Shown: positions 9,098 to 16,818 of the stretch, in pieces
How positions within the stretch are numbered: position 1 is the first letter of the stretch
How the letters are laid out: each line of letters opens with the position of its first letter
Origin: UBA11606 sp965243715
Lineage (GTDB): Bacteria; Actinomycetota; Acidimicrobiia; Acidimicrobiales; Aldehydirespiratoraceae
Direction of reading: 5' to 3'
Length of the DNA stretch: 64,000 nt
Assembly: GCA_965243715.1 (NCBI GenBank)
Contig: CBDEVU010000017.1
Coordinates: forward strand, 868,001 to 932,000
Notes under the pieces: model-generated
Told to the model about the DNA's origin: nothing
Database searches by the model: none
What the model saw: the letters and a program-made list of their open reading frames with translations, nothing else
Made by a program: the position numbers and the translations under genes

Positions 9098-9196
9098 GCG
9101 TTTATTGTATCAGAACGAACTTAGAACGTCAACAGGCAATTCAGATAGATCGCGAACACCCTTATTGCGCGGCCAAGCAAACCAAGCGTCGTTCTT
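8962..9196 (-). repeat. 27-nt imperfect direct repeat (8962-8988 and 9170-9196)
   Basis: The segment beginning CGGCCAAGC and ending CCAAGCGTCGTTCTT occurs inside the DUF222 gene at 8962-8988 and again upstream at 9170-9196, in the same orientation, matching at 25 of 27 positions. The upstream copy would encode ERRLVCLAA against ERRLACLAG in the gene, so it may be a scrap of a second DUF222 gene. Confidence 0.7.
9104..9132 (-). promoter_or_regulatory. Sigma-70-type promoter for the DUF222/HNH gene
   Basis: On the minus strand the sequence reads TTGACG, 17 nt spacer, TACAAT, then 6 nt to the ATG at 9097. Spacing and hexamers fit a housekeeping promoter, and the short gap means the transcript would begin at or next to the start codon (leaderless). 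No Shine-Dalgarno sequence is present. Confidence 0.65.
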
Positions 9197-9213
9197 CGGT
9201 GCCACCACCACCA

Positions 9214-10851
9214 TCACCGTCCCCGAAACTCGCGATAGCGGGTGATTAGTGCGTTAGTCGATGCATCGTGAGCAAGTGCCGAGGTATTCGGCGCCGTCAA
9301 CTCCGGCACGATCGCCCCCGCCAAAACCTTACCGAGTTCCACCCCCCACTGGTCAAAGGAGTTCAACCCCCACACCAGGCCCTGGGTGAACACCTGGTGC
9401 TCGTAGAGAGCGACGAGTTGGCCGAGTACCGACGGTGTGAGGGCCGGGGCGATAATGGTGGTTGAGGGGCGGTTGCCGGGAAAGGTCCGGTGGCTTACCA
9501 GCTTCGGGTTGGTTTCCGTCGCCGCCACCTCGGCCGCGGTCCGGCCGAAGGCCAAGGCTTCGGACTGGGCGAAGCAGTTGGCGACCAGCAGGTCGTGATG
9601 ATCGGTGATGCCGTCGAGGTCAGCATCGGTGTGATCCGGGGTACCGAACACGATGAAATCGCACGGCACGACGGTGGTACCCTGGTGCAGGAGTTGATGG
9701 AACGAGTGCTGACCGTTGGTCCCCGGCTCGCCCCAAACAATGGGTCCCGTGTCGTAGCGGGCAGGCTCACCGTCGGCGCGCACCCGCTTTCCGTTGCTTT
9801 CCATGTCGAGTTGTTGCAGATAAGCGGGGAAGCGGTGCAAGTAGCGCGAGTAGGGCAGAATGGCTCGAGTTGAGAGGCCGCAAAACGTTCGGTACCAGAC
9901 CTCGATCAGGCCGAGCAGTGCGGGAACGTTCTCCGCTAGCGGGGCGGAGGCGAAATGCTCATCGACGGTACGAAACCCGGTGAGCATGTCGTGGAATCCG
10001 GCCGGTCCGATGGCGAGCATGAGGGTCAGGCCGATCGCTGAGTCCATCGAATAGCGACCCCCGACCCAGTCCCAAAAGCCGAACATGTTTTTAGTGTCGA
10101 TGCCGAACGCCGCCACTTCATCGGAGTTAGTCGATACGGCGACGAAGTGCTTGGCGACGGCCTCGCCCCCGAGCGAGCCGGTCAGCCAGCGCCGGGCCGA
10201 CTGAGCGTTGGCCAAGGTTTCTTGGGTCGTAAACGTCTTGGACGAGATGACAAACAAGGTCGTGGCAGGGTCGAGATCGGCAACGGCGGCGACGAGATCG
10301 CTGCCGTCGACGTTCGACACGAAGCGGCAGGTGAGGCGTTCATGGCGAAAAGCGGCGAGCGCTTCGTAGGCCATCGCGGGGCCGAGGTCGGAGCCGCCAA
10401 TGCCGATATTGACCACGGTCTCGATCGCCGCACCGGTCTGGCCGAGCCATGTTCCCGAGCGGACTTGGTTAGCGAACTCGGTCATTTGATCGAGAACGGT
10501 GTGAACACCCGCGACCACGTCCGCGCCGTCTTCGATAATGACCGTTCCCCGTGGGGCTCTGAGAGCCGTGTGTAGTACGGCGCGGTCTTCGGTTGTGTTG
10601 ATGCGGTCGCCGCGCCGCATGGCCGCAATCCGGTCTCGGAGCCCCAACGAGGTAGCGAGGTCGATTAGGGCGCCGAGTACCTCAGGGGTCACTCGATGTT
10701 TCGAGTAGTCCACTTCTAGATCGCCGACCGTGCCGGTCATCGCCGCGACTCGGCCCGGGTCGGTTTCGAACAACTGCCGCAAATTGAGCTGATCAAAGGA
10801 CCGGGCCAAGGCAGTGAGCGCCTGCCATTCGGGGGTCGCCGTAGGCATCAC
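9214..10851 (-). CDS. pgi: Glucose-6-phosphate isomerase
   Basis: Interconverts glucose-6-phosphate and fructose-6-phosphate in the cytoplasm. The 545-residue sequence has the PGI signatures VNIGIGGSDLGPAM, ISSKTFTTQET, QLDMESNGKRV and GEPGTNGQHSFHQLLHQG with the catalytic residues, and ends with WGLNSFDQWGVELGK. Two adjacent ATGs (10851 and 10848) could serve as start. Its start lies 26 nt downstream of the stop of the cytochrome c gene on the same strand, so the two may be co-transcribed, though they are functionally unrelated. Confidence 0.95.
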   Translation of the reverse strand: MMPTATPEWQALTALARSFDQLNLRQLFETDPGRVAAMTGTVGDLEVDYSKHRVTPEVLGALIDLATSLGLRDRIAAMRRGDRINTTEDRAVLHTALRAPRGTVIIEDGADVVAGVHTVLDQMTEFANQVRSGTWLGQTGAAIETVVNIGIGGSDLGPAMAYEALAAFRHERLTCRFVSNVDGSDLVAAVADLDPATTLFVISSKTFTTQETLANAQSARRWLTGSLGGEAVAKHFVAVSTNSDEVAAFGIDTKNMFGFWDWVGGRYSMDSAIGLTLMLAIGPAGFHDMLTGFRTVDEHFASAPLAENVPALLGLIEVWYRTFCGLSTRAILPYSRYLHRFPAYLQQLDMESNGKRVRADGEPARYDTGPIVWGEPGTNGQHSFHQLLHQGTTVVPCDFIVFGTPDHTDADLDGITDHHDLLVANCFAQSEALAFGRTAAEVAATETNPKLVSHRTFPGNRPSTTIIAPALTPSVLGQLVALYEHQVFTQGLVWGLNSFDQWGVELGKVLAGAIVPELTAPNTSALAHDASTNALITRYREFRGR

Positions 10852-10877
10852 TGGATAATGTTCGCGGCAGGTAGCTG

Positions 10878-11702
10878 TCAGCCCGCGGCGGTCTCGGACT
10901 CTTCGGCGCTGAGGTGAGCCCGAGCGGTGTCGACCCAGTGCTGGACCTCTTCGAGCGACGCGCCTTCAAAGCCGACGCCCTCTTCTTCCATGACCGACAG
11001 TACCTCTTCGAAAAGGTGCAGCTCAGCGGTGGCGCTTTCGTCGTCGAGTTCGCCGAACAGCGCTCGCTCGGAGTAAACGACGGCGACGAGTTCTTCGGCG
11101 CTGAGTGAACCGGCAAAGCCCGCCATCTGGGCGCCGCCAAAGGAGTCAGACCGACGAACCCCGTCGCCACGTCCGGGATCACCGTAGGTGCCAGGAGTTC
11201 CCGCGGTGCCGTTCGCGACCCAATGGAGTTGACCGGCGAGGCCGTCGTAGTTGGCCTGGTCGGCCTCGTAGCTCGGGAAGGTGAGGAGCACTTCGCCGCC
11301 GTTGAGTTGGCGTCCAGTGCCGCCGCCGCCGCCCCCGCCGTGGCAGCCCGCGCAGCTAACACCGTAAACCTCTTCGCCCTCGAAGAGCAGGCCCGCCGCT
11401 TCGGCCGGCGGGTTTTCGAGATAGCCGACGTAGTAGATGGCCCAAATCGGCAAGAAGAGCAGGACTGGGATTATCCAGACCGGGACTGTCTTGCGGCGCA
11501 GGCCAGCTTGGACATATGGAGCGAGTGGTGCGGGCGGCTTAGGCGGGACTGGTACGGCGGGCGTGCTAGCCACGCGAACAGCGGGCGTCGTGGCCGCGGC
11601 GGGTGCTTCGCTGGGAGCCGATGTGTCGTCCCCACCTTGGCCCGTCAGGCGCGCTCGAGCGTCGGCTGAGGCTTTGAGGAGGTGTTCTGGAACTTCGATC
11701 AC
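10878..11702 (-). CDS. Membrane-anchored monohaem cytochrome c
   Basis: A 274-residue protein: cytoplasmic N-terminus starting IEVPEHLLKASADARARL, a Pro/Ala-rich linker, one membrane helix (about 73-92, VWIIPVLLFLPIWAIYYVG), then an external c-type haem domain with CAGCH (Cys117, Cys120, His121) followed by an unusual run of seven glycines. Probably an electron acceptor of the adjacent bc-type complex, which is divergently transcribed from the shared intergenic region. The N-terminal tag recurs in the cytochrome b C-terminal subunit at 13678. GTG start preceded by GGAGA. Confidence 0.85.
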   Translation of the reverse strand: MIEVPEHLLKASADARARLTGQGGDDTSAPSEAPAAATTPAVRVASTPAVPVPPKPPAPLAPYVQAGLRRKTVPVWIIPVLLFLPIWAIYYVGYLENPPAEAAGLLFEGEEVYGVSCAGCHGGGGGGGTGRQLNGGEVLLTFPSYEADQANYDGLAGQLHWVANGTAGTPGTYGDPGRGDGVRRSDSFGGAQMAGFAGSLSAEELVAVVYSERALFGELDDESATAELHLFEEVLSVMEEEGVGFEGASLEEVQHWVDTARAHLSAEESETAAG

Positions 11703-11965
11703 CGTGGTCTCCGGTGCAGGATGGGACAGATTAGGTTAGGCCGCTTAATCGGTACGGTAACCGACTGTCATAGGATAGGGGCACTGTGGCACGTCCGGCC
11801 AAGCGGGAAGTGAAATGTTGGGAACGAATTTTCTGTGTCGCCGGATGTGTCGGGAAGAATTTCTCCGTGGTAAACCAGATCTGAACCCGAGGGCCAGTGG
11901 TCAACGGGCTACACTTGTGCATGGATTCACGAATTCCGTGTTTCCGCCTCCGCTAGGAGCCGAAC
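11703..11965. promoter_or_regulatory. Divergent intergenic region between cytochrome c and the bc operon
   Basis: 263 nt without a convincing gene. It must hold promoters for both directions. A TACACT hexamer at 11910-11915 is a possible -10 element for the plus-strand operon, but no good -35 is placed in front of it. AGGAG at 11955-11959 is the ribosome-binding site for the TTG start at 11966. I see no clear Rex operator here. Confidence 0.4.
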
Positions 11966-12418
11966 TTGGTTGCATTCGTAACATCGGTACTCATTATGTT
12001 CGCCATCACTGGCGGCATTCTCGCGTACGCGAAGAAGCGTCCCGCTGGCGCCCCGCTCACTTGGGGCGAAGCCATGGTGGGCTCGCTGGTGGTTTTTTTC
12101 TTGATGTTTTGGTCTTACGGTGTTGTGCCGCATCAGTGGCTCACCTGGGCCGACAACGAACTCAACTGGCGGGTCGACAAAATCCTTGTTGGCCCTGGGG
12201 GAATCCTGAGGTCGCAGCAAGACGGCGGCTGGTCGCCTATCCGCATCAACTACGTCGTGGTCCGCGACACCGTCGCCGTTGTCATCTACGTCGTCGTCCT
12301 CGGCGCGAACATGGCTCTGTGGTCGATTTGGCAGAAGCGGGGGAAACCAACCGCACCACCCGCTCCAACCCGTTCGGCGTTCGGGCGGCCCATCATGAAG
12401 GAAGGCGCTGAGTCATGA
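11966..12418 (+). CDS. Small membrane protein heading the bc-complex operon
   Basis: A 150-residue protein with about three hydrophobic segments: residues 1-20, 35-55 (LVVFFLMFWSYGVV) and 95-120 (DTVAVVIYVVVLGANMALW). A polar stretch containing WADNELNWRVDKILVGPGG lies between the second and third. I do not recognise a characterised family. Position argues for a structural or electron-transfer role: it overlaps the ferredoxin gene by 4 nt (ATGA), and the cytochrome b genes follow. The TTG start is chosen because AGGAG precedes it at good spacing; no better start gives this membrane profile. Confidence 0.8.
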   Translation: MVAFVTSVLIMFAITGGILAYAKKRPAGAPLTWGEAMVGSLVVFFLMFWSYGVVPHQWLTWADNELNWRVDKILVGPGGILRSQQDGGWSPIRINYVVVRDTVAVVIYVVVLGANMALWSIWQKRGKPTAPPAPTRSAFGRPIMKEGAES

Positions 12419-12831
12419 CTAAAACTGACGCCAATCCTCCGATGCCAGAGTTTCGCGACGATTATGTTCTTCATGAAGTCGACGCGGCGTGGCTCAGCCA
12501 GCAGGTCAAGCCCAAGCAGTTCATTCATATCGATCAGTCCGAGTGCATCATGTGCGAAGGCTGCGTCGATATCTGCCCGTGGAAGTGCATCTTCATGGTG
12601 CGCCCTGATGCCATCGACGAAGCAGTCGGCACGGAACGACCTGGTAGCGACCCCAACGATAGTGTGATTTTTACCATCGACGACGACGTGTGTACTCGGT
12701 GCGCGCTTTGTGTCGATAGGTGCCCGACGGGCGTCATCATCCTCGGCAAAATCGGCGATGCGCCGGCCGGCGGCGATGCCCATCAGCGCACCAACGCCCA
12801 CGGCTACGGATACGGAATGCGTCTCGGCTGA
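12415..12831 (+). CDS. 2[4Fe-4S] ferredoxin within the bc-complex operon
   Basis: A 138-residue ferredoxin-like protein with two complete cysteine sets: C44-x2-C47-x2-C50-x3-C54-P and C93-x2-C96-x2-C99-x3-C103-P. They are separated by about 38 residues, a longer gap than in small clostridial ferredoxins and closer to NuoI-type subunits. It has N-terminal (1-38) and C-terminal (105-138) extensions and no signal peptide or membrane helix, so it is cytoplasmic. Overlap with the upstream membrane-protein gene and the cytochrome b gene 24 nt downstream suggest a dedicated subunit or partner of the complex. Confidence 0.88.
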   Translation: MTKTDANPPMPEFRDDYVLHEVDAAWLSQQVKPKQFIHIDQSECIMCEGCVDICPWKCIFMVRPDAIDEAVGTERPGSDPNDSVIFTIDDDVCTRCALCVDRCPTGVIILGKIGDAPAGGDAHQRTNAHGYGYGMRLG

Positions 12832-12855
12832 GGCCGGACGCGGGAGATTGACCAG

Positions 12856-13647
12856 ATGGCAACCGACGAAGAAGTCAAAAAGCCGCTACCGCAGCGAGTG
12901 CAGGACCAAATGTCTGAACTCAACGCGCAGGTAATGGGGTCCCAAGCTTGGAGTTCAATCTTTAGGCCGGGTTCCATCTTCCGCAAGGGCTACACGGACA
13001 GTCCTCGCAACCGGTCCTACGTCATCATGAACTCGGTGCTGTATCACCTGCACCCCGTGAAGGTGAAGCGCCACGCCGTGAAGGTCAGCTACACGCTGTG
13101 CCTCGGCGGGTTGAGCTTCTTCTTATTCATTTTGCTCACGATCACCGGCATCTTCTTGATGTTCTTTTACCGACCGACAGCGGCGGCGGCCTGGGATGAC
13201 ATCTACATCCTGCAGAACTCGGTAACCTTTGGTCTGCTCGTGCGCAACATGCACCGTTGGGGAGCGCACCTGATGGTGCTCACCGTGTTCTTACACATGG
13301 CCCGTGTCTTCTACCACGGCGCGTACAAACCGCCGCGTGAGTTCAACTGGGTGATCGGCGTGATGCTCTTGCAGTTCACGCTGCTGTTGTCCTTCACCGG
13401 CTACCTACTGCCGTGGGATCAGCTTGCCCTGTGGGCGGTGACCGTGGGTACCAACATGATGGGCTATACGCCGGTTTTGGGCGAACAGGTTCGGTTTGTG
13501 CTGCTTGGTGGTGTCGAGATTGGCACCGACACTCTTCTTCGTTGGTATGTGCTCCACGTCCTGCTCCTGCCGTTTGTGGTGGTCATCTTCATGGCCATCC
13601 ACTTCTGGCGGGTACGCAAAGACGGCGGCATCTCCGGTCCGATGTAG
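12856..13647 (+). CDS. Cytochrome b, N-terminal (b6-like) subunit of a bc-type complex
   Basis: 263 residues, four membrane helices, corresponding to the haem-carrying half of cytochrome b (cytochrome b6 or the N-terminal part of QcrB). Haem-ligand histidines are visible in helix B (MHRWGAHLMVLTVFLH) and helix D (VLHVLLLPFVVVIFMAIHFW). The motif LSFTGYLLPWDQ that follows helix C is typical of the quinol oxidation site region. A soluble N-terminal extension of about 70 residues precedes the first helix. Cytochrome b is split here: the C-terminal half is the next gene, 30 nt downstream. Confidence 0.93.
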   Translation: MATDEEVKKPLPQRVQDQMSELNAQVMGSQAWSSIFRPGSIFRKGYTDSPRNRSYVIMNSVLYHLHPVKVKRHAVKVSYTLCLGGLSFFLFILLTITGIFLMFFYRPTAAAAWDDIYILQNSVTFGLLVRNMHRWGAHLMVLTVFLHMARVFYHGAYKPPREFNWVIGVMLLQFTLLLSFTGYLLPWDQLALWAVTVGTNMMGYTPVLGEQVRFVLLGGVEIGTDTLLRWYVLHVLLLPFVVVIFMAIHFWRVRKDGGISGPM

Positions 13648-13677
13648 GCCCTGGTTTTTGGATAAGGCGATCACGAC

Positions 13678-14385
13678 ATGACTGAAGTTCCAGAACATCT
13701 CCGCAAGCGGGCCGAAGAGGCTCGAGCCAAGGCCGCGGCCGCGTCCAAGATCCCCGCGCACCTCCTCGAGCGCTCCAAGGCGGCCAAGGCCAAAGCCGAA
13801 GGTGACGACGCCGGTTCTGCCGTCGTGACCGCACCAACGGCGGCGACTCCGGCCGCGGCCGCTGGCGCTCCCTTGCCCACCGGGCCTGGTGGGCACACCC
13901 AACGCTTGCTTACGGTCGTCAAATCGGGATCCATCCAAGATGTCAAGGGACTTCCCCAAGACAAGGTCCACACGTGGCCGCACCTGCTTGTCGTTGAGTT
14001 CGCGGCCGCCTTGTTCATCACCGCTTTCACCTTGATCTTCTCGATCTTCGTGAACGCGCCGCTGCTTGAGTTGGCTAACTTCAACGAGACGCCGAACCCG
14101 TCCAAGGCCCCTTGGTACTTCCTTGGCCTTCAGGAACTTCTCACCATGTTTCACCCTATGGTTGCGGGCGTGACTATCCCCGGGATTGGCCTCTTCATAC
14201 TGATTCTGGCTCCCTATATTGACCGCAACCCGTCCACGAAGCCCGAGGATCGCAAGTTCGCGATTTCGCTTATGAGCATGCACCTGATGTTTTGGTCTGT
14301 GCTTGTCATGATCGGCTCGTTCTTTCGTGGACCCGGCTTCAACTTCGTCTTCCCCTGGGAAGCCGGATTGTTCTTCGAGTTGTAG
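13678..14385 (+). CDS. Cytochrome b, C-terminal (subunit IV-like) subunit with PEHL-tagged N-terminus
   Basis: 235 residues. Residues about 85-235 match subunit IV (PetD) or the C-terminal half of cytochrome b, with three helices and the quinol-site segment starting SKAPWYFLGLQELL (the PEWY-like position reads APWY). The first about 80 residues are an Ala/Lys-rich cytoplasmic extension with two related tags, EVPEHLRKRAEEARAKA and KIPAHLLERSKAAKAKA. The same tag begins the divergent cytochrome c protein at 11702. Function of the tag is unknown. Confidence 0.92.
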   Translation: MTEVPEHLRKRAEEARAKAAAASKIPAHLLERSKAAKAKAEGDDAGSAVVTAPTAATPAAAAGAPLPTGPGGHTQRLLTVVKSGSIQDVKGLPQDKVHTWPHLLVVEFAAALFITAFTLIFSIFVNAPLLELANFNETPNPSKAPWYFLGLQELLTMFHPMVAGVTIPGIGLFILILAPYIDRNPSTKPEDRKFAISLMSMHLMFWSVLVMIGSFFRGPGFNFVFPWEAGLFFEL

Positions 14386-14400
14386 GCAAAGGAGAGAATC

Positions 14401-15282
14401 ATGCTAATTGCCGGACTTATCCTTCTCATTGTTCTCGCTATCATCGCCGTGTACGCGGGCCTCCAAAGTCGCGAAGCCGATGGGGCCATCGGCGTGTTGT
14501 CGCGGGAAACAAAAAAGCGCGATTCTTCGTCGGTGGCGCTCGGCGCTGAGGGAACCCTCACCGGCAAGCAAGTGGAGAAAGCCCTTGTGCTGGAGCGCAA
14601 GGCAGCCTCCAAGGAACTCGTGCTGGCCGCTCGTTCCAGCGCCCCGCCTGCGCCGTACATCCCTGCCGACCCTGAGACCGTCGGGGTTAGTCGGCGTCAG
14701 TTCTTCAACCGCGCCACCGTCTTTTTCATGCAACTCGGACTCGCATGGTTCGGTCTCGCCTGCATAGCTTTTCTGTGGCCTCAGGTCGGGGGTGGCTTCG
14801 GGTCGGCTCTCAAGGTGGGCTTGGTGAACGATCTTCTCGGCGAGATCCGCGGCAACAATGGCTTCCTCTACAAAGCCGAAGGCCGCATGTGGCTGACCGA
14901 GTACCCCAATGGCGCGGTCGAGAAAGCTCGGGCTGCCTACTCTGCCCCCGAACTGGCCGGGATGGAGGCGGGTCTTACGCTCGGTCTCGACGGTGGTATC
15001 ATTGCGTTATACCAGAAGTGCCCGCACCTTGGCTGCCGCGTCCCGAACTGCGACACATCGCAATGGTTCGAATGTCCGTGTCATGGCTCGCAGTACAACC
15101 AGGTCGGTGAAAAGCGCGGTGGTCCTGCTCCTCGCGGCATGGACCGTTTCGCCATGTCAGTCGACGCCGCGGGTACCCTCACGGTCGACACCGGCTCTAT
15201 CATTCAAGGCCCGCCCATCGGTACTAACACCACTGGGCAAGAGGCCGAAGGCCCCAACTGCATCGGTCAGTCCTCTCACTAG
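14401..15282 (+). CDS. Rieske iron-sulfur protein of the bc-type complex
   Basis: 293 residues. The Rieske fold carries Cys207-x-His209 with Cys212 (CPHLGC) and Cys225-x2-His228 with Cys227 (CPCHGS), i.e. the four cluster ligands and the disulfide pair. There are two hydrophobic segments, residues 1-20 and about 105-127. The second follows SRRQFFNRA, a Tat-like twin arginine. The extra N-terminal helix resembles the multi-helix Rieske proteins (QcrA) of actinobacteria. It transfers electrons from quinol to the cytochrome c subunit encoded next. Confidence 0.94.
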   Translation: MLIAGLILLIVLAIIAVYAGLQSREADGAIGVLSRETKKRDSSSVALGAEGTLTGKQVEKALVLERKAASKELVLAARSSAPPAPYIPADPETVGVSRRQFFNRATVFFMQLGLAWFGLACIAFLWPQVGGGFGSALKVGLVNDLLGEIRGNNGFLYKAEGRMWLTEYPNGAVEKARAAYSAPELAGMEAGLTLGLDGGIIALYQKCPHLGCRVPNCDTSQWFECPCHGSQYNQVGEKRGGPAPRGMDRFAMSVDAAGTLTVDTGSIIQGPPIGTNTTGQEAEGPNCIGQSSH

Positions 15283-15333
15283 TAATCTTTCCTCGTTCCC
15301 GTCCCAACAGTTCAGAGAACATTCTTCACGCGC

Positions 15334-16818
15334 ATGCTGCTAGCTGCTTCCACCCAAAGAACCGTCGGCTTCGTCATCTTGGCGATTGTCTTCATAGGCG
15401 GTCTGCTGTACGTCTACTTCAACATTCGCGGCGCGCGCGATGAGATCGGTTCGGAAATCGAACTGGCCTCTAACCGCCAGCCGTACCTAAGCGACGAAGA
15501 CCTCGAGGGCAAAAAGCTCGATCTGGCGCTCGGATCCAGCCTGCTGCTGTTGATTATCACCGTTGTCTCCTTGCCGCTTTATCTGCTGGGCGAACCGGGG
15601 CGTCAGGAAGGTCGCGATATCGATACCTGGCGCCTCTTCGGCGACCGAGGCGAAGACATCTACCTAGAAGGCGCTCAGTGCGTGAACTGCCACGGTCCGG
15701 ATGGTGCTGGCGGTGCCGTCAGCACGGCCATCACATCTGAGTCGGGCGAATTCATTGCCCAGGTCAACTGGAAGGCCCCGGCTCTCGACACGGTCCTTTC
15801 GCGCTTCACCGAGGACGAGGTGCTGCACACGTTGAACTTCGGCCGCAACGGCGTCATGCCCGCGTGGGGGGCGGGAGGCGGTGGTCCTCTCACCGATCAG
15901 CAACTCGAAGAGATCGTGTTTTACATCCGGCGGATACAACTCGATGAGGAAACTATTCGCGCCCAGGTTGATGCGGGCGTCCTGGCGGGAGCAGAGGATC
16001 TACTTTTGCGTACCCGCGGCGAGGCTTGGGCGGCCGACTTGCGCCAAGCGCAGACTACGGCGGCCGACGCCGCGCTGGCGGTGCGCCGACTGCAACGGGC
16101 CGATTTCGATTTTGCCTGTAGTGACGCCATCGACGCCTGCGGGGAACGCGACGCGGCCACCGCCCGCGTGAACGAACTCACCGACGCGGCCGCGATCCCG
16201 CTCGCCGCGGCGGTTGGGGAGTGGTTCGACGCGGTCGACGAAGCCCGCAAAACCGCGGAGCAGATGGCCTTGGACGCTGATTCCTCGCTCGACGACGAAG
16301 GCAACGAGGGCCCATGGCGGGACGCGGCTCTCGAAATACTCTCGACCCCGGACTCCTTTGAGGGCCAAGCGGCGTACCTGCAGTACGGAGAGGTGCTCTT
16401 CACCAACTCCGCGGCCAGCGGCACCTACAGTTGCGCTCGCTGCCACACTTATGGGTGGTCCTTTGACGCCGCCTCCAACTACACCGTTGAGGCCAACGGT
16501 CGCGACGGTGGCTTGTTTGATGAATACGAACATGGAAGCGGCTTCTTTGGCCCGAATCTCACCGGTGCATCCACCCTTGACCAGTTCGAATCGGCGGCGG
16601 GCCACGCGGCTTTCGTTTCGGAGGGCCAGACCATTGGCGCCACGTACGGCCGGGGGGGCTCCGGCGGCAACGGTCAGATGCCGGGCTTTGGCCCCACAAC
16701 TGAGAGCCTTCCGGTCGGACCGGGCTTAGGGGCTGGCTCCGGTGTTGAGTTCACTTATCCGGCTCTGCTGACGGAAGAACAAATCGATGCGATCGTGGCC
16801 TTCGAGAGGAACCTCTAA
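15334..16818 (+). CDS. Dihaem cytochrome c subunit of the bc-type complex
   Basis: 494 residues with membrane helices near residues 10-30 and 65-85 and two c-type haem sites, CVNCH (Cys116, Cys119, His120) and CARCH (Cys367, Cys370, His371). This is analogous to the dihaem QcrC of actinobacteria but larger: the region between the haems (about 205-345) is Ala- and Glu-rich and predicted helical, with two further cysteines (FACSDAIDACGE). The second domain has a Gly-rich loop. The stop overlaps the next ATG by one base (TAATG). Confidence 0.9.
   Translation: MLLAASTQRTVGFVILAIVFIGGLLYVYFNIRGARDEIGSEIELASNRQPYLSDEDLEGKKLDLALGSSLLLLIITVVSLPLYLLGEPGRQEGRDIDTWRLFGDRGEDIYLEGAQCVNCHGPDGAGGAVSTAITSESGEFIAQVNWKAPALDTVLSRFTEDEVLHTLNFGRNGVMPAWGAGGGGPLTDQQLEEIVFYIRRIQLDEETIRAQVDAGVLAGAEDLLLRTRGEAWAADLRQAQTTAADAALAVRRLQRADFDFACSDAIDACGERDAATARVNELTDAAAIPLAAAVGEWFDAVDEARKTAEQMALDADSSLDDEGNEGPWRDAALEILSTPDSFEGQAAYLQYGEVLFTNSAASGTYSCARCHTYGWSFDAASNYTVEANGRDGGLFDEYEHGSGFFGPNLTGASTLDQFESAAGHAAFVSEGQTIGATYGRGGSGGNGQMPGFGPTTESLPVGPGLGAGSGVEFTYPALLTEEQIDAIVAFERNL

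Noticed and set aside
11815..12411. A 198-codon plus-strand frame covering the intergenic region and the small membrane-protein gene
   Set aside because: Its protein is Arg/His-rich without structure, and it conflicts with the membrane protein that has a ribosome site and an ATGA overlap with the ferredoxin.
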